DNA from: Bacteroidales bacterium
Lineage (GTDB): Bacteria > Bacteroidota > Bacteroidia > Bacteroidales > VadinHA17
Assembly (NCBI GenBank): GCA_021157415.1
Contig: JAGGWN010000034.1
Coordinates: 1 to 32,097, forward strand
Direction of reading: 5' to 3'
DNA: 32,097 nucleotides
A program made the translations under genes and the position numbers. Positions 1-6,486 of this stretch are shown here, one piece after another (position 1 is the first letter of the stretch; the number at the start of each line of letters is the position of its first letter). The notes below the pieces were generated by a model that saw nothing but the letters and a program-made list of their open reading frames with translations, was not told the origin of the DNA and did no database searches.

Positions 1-566
1 AGGATTTTTTTCCAATCGCGCCCAATGTAATCAAATGCATACTTACACTCTATTTTTTTAAAAATAAACCGGGCATAGAAAGGAGCTTTGTGAAGATCAA
101 ATTCTCCGTAATCCAGGATATGAAACGATCCGTCTTCTTTCAAATGATTGAAAGCATTCCGGATAACCACCTCCCTGACCTCCTGGGGAAAACCATGCAA
201 CACAAAACTGATGAATACCTTGTCAAACTTCTTTCCGAGATTGAACGGAATATCTATCCTCTGTCTGACAAAAACAGCTCCGGGTTTGTCTTCACATTTT
301 TTTCTGAATTTTCTTTCCATCTCCTCTGAAATATCCAAGCCGGTCACATGTCCTCTGTCCAGATATTGATACATCAGGCAGGCATTTCTTCCGGTGCCGC
401 ACCCAAGGTCCAGTATCACGTCTTTTTTATCGATTTTCATAAAAGCCACAGCTCTCCGGATAAATCCCCGGTAAAATCCCAAAGTGACCATATTCAACAG
501 AACATCATAATGTTTCGCAACAAACGGGGTAAGTTCAACTTCGGAATCCGGATATAATTTTACCAT
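1..566 (-). CDS. Class I SAM-dependent methyltransferase (3' end outside window)
   Basis: The reverse strand is open from an ATG at 566 to the window edge, giving 188 codons of an incomplete protein. Around residues 50-60 it reads VILDLGCGTGRN, the glycine-rich SAM-binding motif I of Rossmann-fold methyltransferases. An acidic residue ending strand 2 (TGLDIS) and a motif IV-like stretch (FDKVFISFVLHGF) follow in the usual order. The substrate cannot be told. It lies 43 bp after the ThrRS-editing-domain gene on the same strand, so it is probably the last visible gene of the leftward iron-sulfur operon. The motif makes the class secure; small molecule, quinone-type or protein substrates all remain possible. 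Confidence 0.8.
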   Translation of the reverse strand, partial: MVKLYPDSEVELTPFVAKHYDVLLNMVTLGFYRGFIRRAVAFMKIDKKDVILDLGCGTGRNACLMYQYLDRGHVTGLDISEEMERKFRKKCEDKPGAVFVRQRIDIPFNLGKKFDKVFISFVLHGFPQEVREVVIRNAFNHLKEDGSFHILDYGEFDLHKAPFYARFIFKKIECKYAFDYIGRDWKKI

Positions 567-609
567 ATTTTTTAATTTTTCTAAATGTCAATCTCCAAAT
601 CACAAAACC

Positions 610-1020
610 TTAAAGATCTTTAAACACCCTGGCCAGGGAATATCCGGGAGCTTTCAAATCAAGATCGAGAAAATAACCGAAAGGCGTCTGAAACACCTCG
701 TATCCAGAATTTTTCAGTCGTTCTTCCACCCGGTTAAAAAGGTCTTTTGTAAAATGCGGGTCTCCCTTGCTATCAGACAAATGGGCAAATGAGTGCAATG
801 CCACCCGCCGGGTATTGTTTTTTCCTGCCGCCCATTTGATATTTTTCAACAGTTTTTTTTCAACCGCCGTTGTGTTTTCCATATCTTCTGCCTCAACATG
901 GATAAAGGCTGTCTGCACATCCTTCAACACCAGCGACTCCTCCGCATCCGGAAAATCTTCCAGGGTTTTGTTCCTGGGGGTCCATCCAAACTCTGTCGTG
1001 TAAATAAGCAATAATTTCAT
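610..1020 (-). CDS. Free-standing archaeal-type threonyl-tRNA synthetase editing domain protein
   Basis: This 136-residue protein matches, over its full length, the N-terminal editing domain of archaeal ThrRS (tRNA-Thr_ED, a D-aminoacyl-tRNA-deacylase-like fold). It starts MKLLLIYTTEFGW, has a central SFAHLSD that corresponds to archaeal PFAHLS, and ends with FNRVEERL...TPFGYFLDLDL and SLARVF, matching the archaeal end ILNRV...APFGYYKAF...LAELS. No synthetase catalytic domain is attached. In archaea the domain hydrolyses Ser-tRNA(Thr). The ATG at 1020 was chosen because homology begins there; an in-frame ATG at 1080 adds 20 unrelated residues. The active-site His of FAHLS is kept, but the Lys after GYY is Leu here, so activity is doubtful. 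It sits inside the ATPase/ferredoxin/NifX operon. Confidence 0.75.
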   Translation of the reverse strand: MKLLLIYTTEFGWTPRNKTLEDFPDAEESLVLKDVQTAFIHVEAEDMENTTAVEKKLLKNIKWAAGKNNTRRVALHSFAHLSDSKGDPHFTKDLFNRVEERLKNSGYEVFQTPFGYFLDLDLKAPGYSLARVFKDL

Positions 1021-1093
1021 GTGATCATATGTATTAAGACAAGGTAAAAGTAATACTTTATCCCCATCTTTTATATACAAATTATATACAAAA

Positions 1094-1423
1094 CTATTCC
1101 TGATTTCCCTCGAGAAAGATTCTGATCGCTTCTTTTATACTAACCGGCTTAAGGTCTTGGGGTAATGTAAATATCTCTATTCCTGTTCTTTCCAACGTCT
1201 CTTTCGCCTTGGGACCTACCTGGTAAGTAATCACTCTATGAATTCCTGCTCTTGACAACAAAGCCACCGATTGAATACCTACGCCATGCGCAGCATCAAA
1301 GTGCTCTTCATTGGAAAGTAAAGTGGTTATTTTTTCAACGGTATCATAAATTGCAAAAAAACGGGCTCTGCCGAAGTTTTCCCCGACATGCTCTTTGTCC
1401 ATAGTCTGAATAGCAATTTTCAT
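1094..1423 (-). CDS. NifX/NifB-fold (dinitrogenase iron-molybdenum cofactor family) protein
   Basis: The 109-residue product has the features of the Nitro_FeMo-Co family (NifX, NafY, NifB C-terminal domain, orange protein ORP). It opens with MKIAIQTMDK, follows with a loop ENFGRARFFAIYD, has a mid-protein AAHGVGIQSVALLSRAGIHRVIT, and ends in a GIEIF strand. Members bind metal-sulfur cofactors or precursors; no nitrogenase genes are in the window, so a nitrogen-fixation role is not implied. It follows the ferredoxin and two ferredoxin-domain ATPases, the same company ORP keeps in Desulfovibrio. It is likely cytoplasmic. A role as carrier or scaffold of a metal cluster handled by the ATPases is inference. 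Confidence 0.85.
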   Translation of the reverse strand: MKIAIQTMDKEHVGENFGRARFFAIYDTVEKITTLLSNEEHFDAAHGVGIQSVALLSRAGIHRVITYQVGPKAKETLERTGIEIFTLPQDLKPVSIKEAIRIFLEGNQE

Positions 1424-1476
1424 TTGTCAAATATTTTATTTACTTATCTCTTAACTTATATCTTTAATTTATCTTT

Positions 1477-1695
1477 TTACATAATCGCTCCTTCGGGGCA
1501 CACACTTACACATATCTTACAATTACTGCATTCATCCCGTATTACCACAGCGATCTCATTTTCCAGCTTTATGGCATGCATCGGACACACCTCCGCACAC
1601 GCCCCGCAACCTGTGCATATATCAGGCTGTATATAAGTAAAAGGAGTCTTTGCGACGGTGCTCCTGCTGAAATTATTTTCATTTTCCTGTCTCAT
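1477..1695 (-). CDS. Small 2x[4Fe-4S] ferredoxin
   Basis: This 72-residue protein has two complete CxxCxxCxxxCP motifs: C27, C30, C33, C37 (CTGCGACAEVCP) and C56, C59, C62, C66 (CSNCKICVSVCP). That is the classic bacterial ferredoxin arrangement with two low-potential [4Fe-4S] clusters. The start ATG at 1695 lies inside the end of the upstream ATPase gene, overlapping it by 17 bp, and no other ATG precedes the first motif. The overlap argues for translational coupling and joint function. It probably carries electrons to or from the ferredoxin domains of the two neighbouring ATPases or the NifX-fold protein. Confidence 0.93.
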   Translation of the reverse strand: MRQENENNFSRSTVAKTPFTYIQPDICTGCGACAEVCPMHAIKLENEIAVVIRDECSNCKICVSVCPEGAIM

Positions 1696-2584
1696 TTTTC
1701 AACTGTTCAGGTTCGACATTTCTTTGTATGATTTCCCAGGCTTCTTTTATCCTGCCGGCTACCTTGCTATCTTTCATTTCTACTACACTTTTCCCGGCAT
1801 TAATCGCCTCAGAAAAATCAGAATCATAGGGAATTTCCGATAATAATTCAATGCTCTGCTCTTTGAGAAATGTCTTTAGCCGGCCGGCCATTTCCGTATG
1901 AATATCTGCCTTATTGATAACACATCCTGCAGGGATCTTAAAATTTTGCACTACCTCCAGCACCCGTTCCAAATCATGCATCCCTGACAGAGTTGGTTCG
2001 GTCACCAACACTACATAATCGGTACCGGTAATCGAGGCAGTCACCGGACAGCCTATTCCGGGGGATCCGTCAATAAGAATATATTCCACATTTGTTTTCT
2101 CCGCTTGTTTCCGGGCTTCCTTCCTCACTTCGGTCACCAGTTTTCCCGACATATCCGAACCGATACCCAGGCGTGCATGAACCAACAGATTGTCCATGCG
2201 TGTCCTGGCGACAAATATACCTCCTGCTTTCAGCAGCTTCATCTCGATGGCTTCTACCGGACAGATCCGGGCACAATACCCGCAACCCTCACATTCTATG
2301 GGAAGAACTTTATAAACCACACCCTCCGGTTCAATCGCATCAAAATGACACACTTCCACACAATCCCCGCATCCAATACATGTTTCCGGATTGATCACGG
2401 CTTCATACCCACTGAAAAAATCTCTTGTTTTCAGGGTTTCAGGCGCAGTCACCAGATGCATATCCGCTGCGTCCACATCACAGTCGGCCACTACCGCATT
2501 TTTCCCTGCCAACCAGGCAAAAGAAGCAGTCAGAGATGTTTTCCCCGTACCCCCCTTTCCCGATATGATCACAATTTGTTTCAT
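1679..2584 (-). CDS. MinD/Mrp-family P-loop ATPase with inserted ferredoxin domain (downstream copy)
   Basis: The protein has 301 residues. A deviant Walker A motif SGKGGTGKTS sits at residues 8-17, with the signature lysine K10 of the ParA/MinD/NifH class. An inserted ferredoxin domain carries two full motifs: C69, C72, C75, C79 and C98, C101, C104, C108. A DGSPGIGCP stretch follows near residue 175 (Walker B/switch II region), and the C-terminal half is a normal MinD-like core. It belongs to the group annotated as MinD superfamily ATPases containing an inserted ferredoxin domain. The start ATG overlaps the stop of the paralogue upstream by 4 bp. Related pairs in Desulfovibrio (DVU2103/DVU2104) are part of the ORP complex. 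Confidence 0.92.
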   Translation of the reverse strand: MKQIVIISGKGGTGKTSLTASFAWLAGKNAVVADCDVDAADMHLVTAPETLKTRDFFSGYEAVINPETCIGCGDCVEVCHFDAIEPEGVVYKVLPIECEGCGYCARICPVEAIEMKLLKAGGIFVARTRMDNLLVHARLGIGSDMSGKLVTEVRKEARKQAEKTNVEYILIDGSPGIGCPVTASITGTDYVVLVTEPTLSGMHDLERVLEVVQNFKIPAGCVINKADIHTEMAGRLKTFLKEQSIELLSEIPYDSDFSEAINAGKSVVEMKDSKVAGRIKEAWEIIQRNVEPEQLKNETGK

Positions 2585-3474
2585 TCGGTTTTCATCTCTT
2601 CAGAAATTTCAAGAATATGCCGGTACACTTTCTCCATCTCCCGTCGTACCTCAGGTATTTTTCCGTACATCAAACCTCCTCCGGCATATATACCGGCAGC
2701 CTCTCTCAAATGAGGAATACGGGCAATGATCCTGATTTTTTCTGTGCCACAAAAATCATCAATCAATGTTATGGCCGGGTCATCTTTATTGATAACCACT
2801 GCAAAAGGTTTCCCCAATTCCTTCAAAGTCTTTACTGCCAGCCCCAGATCATGCAAACCGAAACGGGTAGGCTCGGCCACCAACAAGAGATAATCGGAAC
2901 GTTTGGCAGCTTCCATCATCGGACAGGAAGTCCCCGGAGGTGCATCAAATAAAATAATCTGTGACTTCTCTCCACGATCTTCTGCATAACGAATCGTCTG
3001 CGCAATCAAAGGGGTAGCCATCTCACGGCCTACGTCCAAACGCCCTTCTATCCAGGGAAACACTTTCCGTGATCCCTTAAGTGATGCCTGATAAAGGGTT
3101 ACTTCTCCAATCCTGTCATCCACCATAGGCAATGAGTGGGAAGGACACAAATCGGAGCAGGCATAGCAACCGTGACACAATTCCGGAAAAACCATCACCG
3201 AATTACCCAAAAAAGCAATGGCATTGTACATGCACACCCCGGCACATTCTCCTGATAAAATACAGGTTTCCTGATTCCATCGGGGGATTTTCCGGTATCT
3301 GACAGCACGCTCGATAACTTCTCCCTCTAAAAACAAACCGGTATTGGGTTCTTCCACATCCAGATCAACCAACATCACGGACCTGTCGGCAATGTCTCTG
3401 ATCCATGCAGTCAGATTCACCGACAATGTCGTTTTCCCCGTCCCTCCTTTTCCGCTGGCAATGGCAATTTTCAC
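2581..3474 (-). CDS. MinD/Mrp-family P-loop ATPase with inserted ferredoxin domain (upstream copy, altered cluster ligand)
   Basis: The protein has 297 residues and the same layout as its downstream paralogue. Walker A is SGKGGTGKTT at residues 7-16, and an APPGTSCP motif lies near 170. The inserted ferredoxin domain differs. The second motif is complete (C100, C103, C106, C110), but the first reads CILSGECAGVC, with Ser74 where the second cysteine ligand should be. The codon is TCA, read directly from the DNA. One cluster therefore lacks a thiolate ligand and may be a [3Fe-4S] cluster, a Ser-ligated cluster, or absent. It is the first gene of the leftward operon, preceded by its own -7 box at 3522-3529. 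Both ATPases probably act as a pair. Confidence 0.92.
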   Translation of the reverse strand: MKIAIASGKGGTGKTTLSVNLTAWIRDIADRSVMLVDLDVEEPNTGLFLEGEVIERAVRYRKIPRWNQETCILSGECAGVCMYNAIAFLGNSVMVFPELCHGCYACSDLCPSHSLPMVDDRIGEVTLYQASLKGSRKVFPWIEGRLDVGREMATPLIAQTIRYAEDRGEKSQIILFDAPPGTSCPMMEAAKRSDYLLLVAEPTRFGLHDLGLAVKTLKELGKPFAVVINKDDPAITLIDDFCGTEKIRIIARIPHLREAAGIYAGGGLMYGKIPEVRREMEKVYRHILEISEEMKTE

Positions 3475-3521
3475 TTTTTCCCGGCTTTTTTTATGTGTTA
3501 TCGTTCGGTTAAATAAAAGTG

Positions 3522-3529
3522 CAAAAATA
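3522..3529 (-). promoter_or_regulatory. -7 box for the ATPase/ferredoxin operon
   Basis: On the minus strand this reads TATTTTTG, a full match to the Bacteroidota -7 consensus TAnnTTTG, 47 bp before the ATG at 3474. No clear -33 TTG was found at the usual distance. The box lies in the T-rich tail of the terminator of the preceding gene. Confidence 0.5.
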
Positions 3530-3579
3530 AAAAAGATTTATAAGAAGGGGTTGCATCAGAATTTGATACAACCCCTTCT
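3530..3579 (-). terminator. Rho-independent terminator after the DUF5320 gene
   Basis: Positions 3543-3553 (AGAAGGGGTTG) pair perfectly with 3569-3579 (CAACCCCTTCT), an 11-bp stem, with a further ATCA/TGAT pairing inside the loop. On the minus strand the stem is followed by TATAAATC and a run of T. There is no T run on the plus side, so it ends the leftward DUF5320 transcript and insulates the ATPase operon. Confidence 0.75.
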
Positions 3580-3631
3580 GTCTAACCCTATCATTCTGTA
3601 CCCAATCTAACCACTCAAAATGAAGTTTGAT

Positions 3632-3967
3632 TTAATCTTCTCCCTTTTTGGTAGTCAGATCATTAAGTCTTTTCCGGAGATTTTCCTGTTGTTGTTCCAG
3701 GTATTTTAGTTCATTTTCCAGAAAAGTTTTTTCATCTACAGCAGGCGGAACATCAGCCGGATAATAACCTCTGCCATATCCGGCACCCCAACGGTAACCC
3801 CGGCCATAACCATAGCCCCAGCGAGCACCCCGGCCATAACCGTAACTTCTGCCCCATCCCGGAACATCATTCATGTAACCCGGTACCGAATATCCGGCAC
3901 AATAACCGGCTCTTCTACCTGTCATCGGACCTAATCCGTCAGGTCCAGTTCTATCTCCTCTTGGCAT
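3632..3967 (-). CDS. DUF5320-type Gly/Tyr-rich protein
   Basis: The 111-residue product begins MPRGDRTGPDGLGPMTGRR followed by AGYCAGY, the hallmark N-terminus of DUF5320 proteins. These small proteins are found beside NifX-fold and MinD/Mrp ATPase genes in anaerobes. The middle (about residues 38-70) is low complexity, with four GYGRG-type repeats rich in Gly, Tyr, Arg and Trp. The C-terminus (about 78-105) is a predicted coiled coil (FLENELKYLEQQQENLRKRL). The family has no defined biochemical function. Unusually for this phylum, the gene has a strong Shine-Dalgarno sequence, AAAGGAGG, 9 bases before the ATG. Its promoter carries the palindromic operator at 4018-4031, and a hairpin terminator makes it monocistronic. 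Confidence 0.85.
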   Translation of the reverse strand: MPRGDRTGPDGLGPMTGRRAGYCAGYSVPGYMNDVPGWGRSYGYGRGARWGYGYGRGYRWGAGYGRGYYPADVPPAVDEKTFLENELKYLEQQQENLRKRLNDLTTKKGED

Positions 3968-4008
3968 AATACAACACCTCCTTTATTATTTATTATTATT
4001 TCACCATG

Positions 4009-4040
4009 CAAATTTAATGAACATATGTTCAATATCCAAA
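4009..4040 (-). promoter_or_regulatory. Bacteroidota-type promoter of the DUF5320 gene
   Basis: On the minus strand, TTTG at 4040-4037 (-33) is followed by exactly 20 bp and then TAAATTTG at 4016-4009 (-7), matching the TTTG-N19-21-TAnnTTTG consensus. The palindrome at 4018-4031 fills most of the spacer. The same layout recurs at 7136-7167. Confidence 0.75.
4018..4031. promoter_or_regulatory. Palindromic operator TGAACATATGTTCA
   Basis: This is a perfect 14-bp palindrome between the diverging DUF5320 and DUF59 genes. It lies in the spacer of the leftward promoter and just upstream of the rightward -7 box at 4052-4059, so a bound dimer could affect both. The 12-bp core GAACATATGTTC recurs at 7146-7157 in an equivalent position. 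AT-centred palindromes of this kind are typical of dimeric winged-helix repressors such as ArsR/SmtB, but no such gene is in the window and the regulator is unknown. Confidence 0.7.
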
Positions 4041-4051
4041 AAAAATTTAAC

Positions 4052-4059
4052 TATTTTTG
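4052..4059 (+). promoter_or_regulatory. -7 box for the DUF59 gene
   Basis: TATTTTTG fits TAnnTTTG and lies 32 bp before the ATG at 4092. The operator at 4018-4031 falls where the -33 region would be, leaving no independent TTG. Confidence 0.5.
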
Positions 4060-4091
4060 CAAAAAATTTATTCACCAAATAAAGAAGAACT

Positions 4092-4394
4092 ATGATCACA
4101 AAAGAAGCGGCACTTGAAGCTATTAAAGACGTTATGCATCCGGCCATAAATTTTTCATTGCTGGACCTGGGCATTGTAAAGCATGTATCAACAGATGAAG
4201 ACATTGTTTATGTAACGTTTGCTTTCCCTTTCCCCAACATTCCCATTGCAGATACCCTGATAAAATCCATTTCCGAACCATTGGAGAAAATGGGAGCAGC
4301 AGTCAGAGTGGATATGGTACTGATGACAGAAGCAGAAAAGCAACGTTTTTTGGAAATGGAACATCAGGCGTGGAAAGGAGAGGAGGAAGAGTAA
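4092..4394 (+). CDS. DUF59 / MIP18-family iron-sulfur assembly protein
   Basis: The product has 100 residues. The order of elements (AALEAIKDVMHPAINFSLLDLG near 6-27, IVYVTFAFPFPNIPIADTL near 39-57, then an amphipathic helix and VRVDMVL) matches the FeS_assembly_P/DUF59 domain of SufT, PaaD and eukaryotic MIP18. The typical DP(E/H)...DLG core is present as MHPAINFSLLDLG. Such proteins help deliver or mature iron-sulfur clusters and often partner Mrp/NBP35 ATPases, which fits the two ATPases next door. It is divergent from the DUF5320 gene across a shared control region. It has no cysteines, so it is not itself a cluster carrier. Confidence 0.82.
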   Translation: MITKEAALEAIKDVMHPAINFSLLDLGIVKHVSTDEDIVYVTFAFPFPNIPIADTLIKSISEPLEKMGAAVRVDMVLMTEAEKQRFLEMEHQAWKGEEEE

Positions 4395-4400
4395 AGGTTA

Positions 4401-4448
4401 CCCGCAGTGATCCCTGCGGGGAAGGAGATGGAAGCACCAATAAATTTG
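4401..4448 (+). promoter_or_regulatory. Hairpin and -7 box ahead of gpmA
   Basis: CCCGCAG (4401-4407) and CTGCGGG (4414-4420) form a perfect 7-bp stem with a 6-base loop just after the DUF59 stop. No T run follows, so it is not a standard intrinsic terminator. TAAATTTG at 4441-4448 matches the -7 consensus 25 bp before the gpmA ATG, so gpmA can have its own promoter. No -33 element was recognised. Confidence 0.45.
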
Positions 4449-4473
4449 GAATATTTAACTAAAAAATTACATT

Positions 4474-5154
4474 ATGGCAGATTTGGTATTATTGAGACAT
4501 GGAGAGTCGGCTTGGAACAAGCTGAATGTATTTACGGGTTGGGTGGATGTTCCACTGACTGTAAACGGAATAGAAGAAGCCACACGGGCAGGAAAACAAC
4601 TGGCTGATTTCCGGTTTGATATTATTTTCACTTCCACCCTGGTGAGGGCCATGGAAACAGCAATGATCGCCATGGCATATAATAAGAGTGAGCGTTTGCC
4701 TGTGGTGATCCATGATGAACCGGGGAAAGAAAGCGAATGGTCTAAAATATATGATAAAGAGGTAGAAGCATCTATTATTCCGGTCATTCGTGACTGGCAT
4801 TTGAATGAGCGTTATTACGGTGAACTGCAGGGGAAGAACAAATCCAGAACAGCCGAACAATACGGGGCGGAACAAGTGCACCTGTGGCGACGCAGTTATG
4901 ATGTACCCCCTCCCAACGGAGAATGTCTGAAAGACACGGCTGAAAGGACGATTCCCTTTTTCAGGGAAAATATTATCCCGCGGCTTAAACTAAACCAGAA
5001 TGTATTTATCGCTGCTCACGGGAACAGCTTGCGTTCTATTGTTATGCACCTGGATCATTTGAATGAAGAACAGGTCCTAAACCTTGAGATTCCCACCGGA
5101 ATGCCGATCCTGTATCGTTATAATGGTTTAAATTTCATGAAGCAGAAAATTTAA
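4474..5154 (+). CDS. gpmA: 2,3-bisphosphoglycerate-dependent phosphoglycerate mutase
   Basis: The product has 226 residues, near the usual length for this enzyme. It interconverts 3- and 2-phosphoglycerate in glycolysis through a phosphohistidine. Visible signatures are LVLLRHGESAWN with the RHG motif at residues 8-10 (H9 is the phosphorylated histidine), FTGWVDVPLT, the substrate loop ERYYGELQGKNK, and the second catalytic histidine in IAAHGNSLRS. The insertion typical of cofactor-dependent (GpmA) rather than GpmB-type phosphatases is present. The short reading frame from 4407 was discarded because homology begins at 4474. The membrane exporter gene starts 5 bp after its stop, so the two are probably co-transcribed. 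Confidence 0.95.
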   Translation: MADLVLLRHGESAWNKLNVFTGWVDVPLTVNGIEEATRAGKQLADFRFDIIFTSTLVRAMETAMIAMAYNKSERLPVVIHDEPGKESEWSKIYDKEVEASIIPVIRDWHLNERYYGELQGKNKSRTAEQYGAEQVHLWRRSYDVPPPNGECLKDTAERTIPFFRENIIPRLKLNQNVFIAAHGNSLRSIVMHLDHLNEEQVLNLEIPTGMPILYRYNGLNFMKQKI

Positions 5155-5159
5155 TTCAA

Positions 5160-6212
5160 ATGAAGTCCGACATGAACTTCCCATCTGTTTTCGGGACTTT
5201 TAAGGAAGCATTGGTCATCACTTTCTTTGTGTTGATTATTCTCCTGATCGTGGAATACATCCATGTTCAGACACAGGGTCGCTGGAGCAGATCATTTCAA
5301 AATAAAGGATGGTTTCAAATCATTCTTTCCGGTTTGCTGGGATCAACACCGGGATGTATCGGAGCTTACACGGTGGTTTCCCTATACACCCACGGACTGG
5401 TAAGCTTTGCCGCTCTGGTAACGACCATGATCGCTACATTCGGAGATGAAGCTTTCGTGATCCTCGCCATGATTCCTGGAACAGGTCTGATCCTTATCGG
5501 AGTCACTTTCATGATCGGTATTCTTGTCGGTTTTATCATTTTTCATTTTGAGAAGAAAAGCAAAAAGTTATATTTCCAGGCCCGTGGACACCTGGAACTT
5601 CACAAAGGAGAAGATGTCAAATGCAGATGTCTGCATATACGTACTCTAAAACAGTTTTACTCAAATATATCTTTTGAACGTGCCACATTACTTACCGGCT
5701 TTATTCTCTTTTTGATCTTTATGCTTACCGGAGATATTGGCCCCGAAACATGGAACTGGGTAAAGGTTACCTTTGTTCTACTTCTGGCCATTACGCTTTT
5801 CATTATCGCTACCGTTCCCGAACATTTCATCAGGCAACATCTCTGGAAGCATGTGATCCGAAAACATTTGCTCCGTATTTTTCTATGGACATGGGGTACT
5901 TTTCTTTTTCTTCTGGTTTTGAATCAGTTTCTCGACATAAACCACTGGATATATACCAATCCCGTTTACATGATGGCGCTGGCCATTCTTGTCGGGATCA
6001 TTCCGGAATCGGGACCTCATCTGATATTTATTACCCTCTTTACCCAGGGACAGATCCCTTTCAGTATCCTGATGGCCAATTCAATAGTACAGGATGGTCA
6101 TGGCATGTTGCCTTTATTGGCAGAATCAAGGAAACAGTTTGTCTATGTCAAACTGATCAATATGGCAACAGGGGCAGTATTTGGATATGCAGCGTTGGCC
6201 ATAGGAATGTAG
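5160..6212 (+). CDS. Putative 10-TM heavy-metal exporter (ArsP_2 / putative manganese transporter family)
   Basis: The 350-residue protein is strongly hydrophobic, with about ten membrane segments. It has two related halves around a basic, Cys/His-containing loop near residues 140-170 (KGEDVKCRCLHIR). The motif GLLGSTPGCIGAYTVVSLY near residue 58, the following ATFGDEAFV, and a second-half counterpart GIIPESGPHLIF fit the family annotated as putative 10TM heavy-metal exporter (ArsP_2, formerly DUF2899), sometimes named putative manganese transporter. The transported ion is unproven. It starts 5 bp after gpmA; phosphoglycerate mutases of other types need manganese, but GpmA does not, so the link may be operon convenience only. 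Confidence 0.75.
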   Translation: MKSDMNFPSVFGTFKEALVITFFVLIILLIVEYIHVQTQGRWSRSFQNKGWFQIILSGLLGSTPGCIGAYTVVSLYTHGLVSFAALVTTMIATFGDEAFVILAMIPGTGLILIGVTFMIGILVGFIIFHFEKKSKKLYFQARGHLELHKGEDVKCRCLHIRTLKQFYSNISFERATLLTGFILFLIFMLTGDIGPETWNWVKVTFVLLLAITLFIIATVPEHFIRQHLWKHVIRKHLLRIFLWTWGTFLFLLVLNQFLDINHWIYTNPVYMMALAILVGIIPESGPHLIFITLFTQGQIPFSILMANSIVQDGHGMLPLLAESRKQFVYVKLINMATGAVFGYAALAIGM

Positions 6213-6310
6213 GAATGAGGAGGAATATAAGGATAAATGATAAATTGAAATTACCAGCCTATGGCTGAGAAAATAATGGTCATACAGTGGTAGGGCATAT
6301 ATTGTAGCTA

Positions 6311-6422
6311 TTGTATGACGCGAGCGACAGCGGGCGCATGACCATTGCATTACCATTGCATGACAGCGAACGCAGTGATTGTTTGACCATTGTATGACAT
6401 GAGCAAAGCAAAAGGTTGACCA
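6311..6422. repeat. Three degenerate ~34-bp tandem repeats
   Basis: Units at 6311-6344, 6356-6389 and 6390-6422 each begin TTG(T/C)ATGAC and end (A/T)TGACCA, with a GC-richer, self-complementary-looking middle (for example GCGAGCGACAGCGGGCG in the first). An 11-bp partial unit, TTGCATTACCA, separates the first two. An inverted partial copy (ATGGTCATACAGTGG) lies just upstream near 6276-6290. The surrounding 274-bp stretch (6213-6486) between the exporter and ppnP has no credible gene; apparent reading frames through it are repeat translations. Confidence 0.6.
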
Positions 6423-6486
6423 TGATAACGTCCTGCGCACAGCAAAGGACAAATTACGTGGTAAAAACCCTAGAATTTAACTACAT

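Noticed and set aside
1094-1423. Nitrogen fixation role for the NifX-fold protein
   Set aside because: No nitrogenase structural or nifB/E/N genes are in the window; the family is widespread in non-fixing anaerobes.
2105-2713. 202-codon plus-strand frame opposite the ATPase genes
   Set aside because: Antisense to two genes with Walker A and ferredoxin motifs; no domain of its own.
4407-4607. 66-codon frame overlapping the start of gpmA
   Set aside because: It runs out of frame through the gpmA catalytic N-terminus and has no homology.
6311-6422. Possible CRISPR array
   Set aside because: Only three units, the shared parts are the short borders rather than a constant 25-35 bp repeat, there are no uniform spacers and no cas genes nearby.
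6126-6452. 108-codon minus-strand frame over the end of the metal exporter and the repeats
   Set aside because: Most of it is a translation of the tandem repeats and of antisense exporter sequence.
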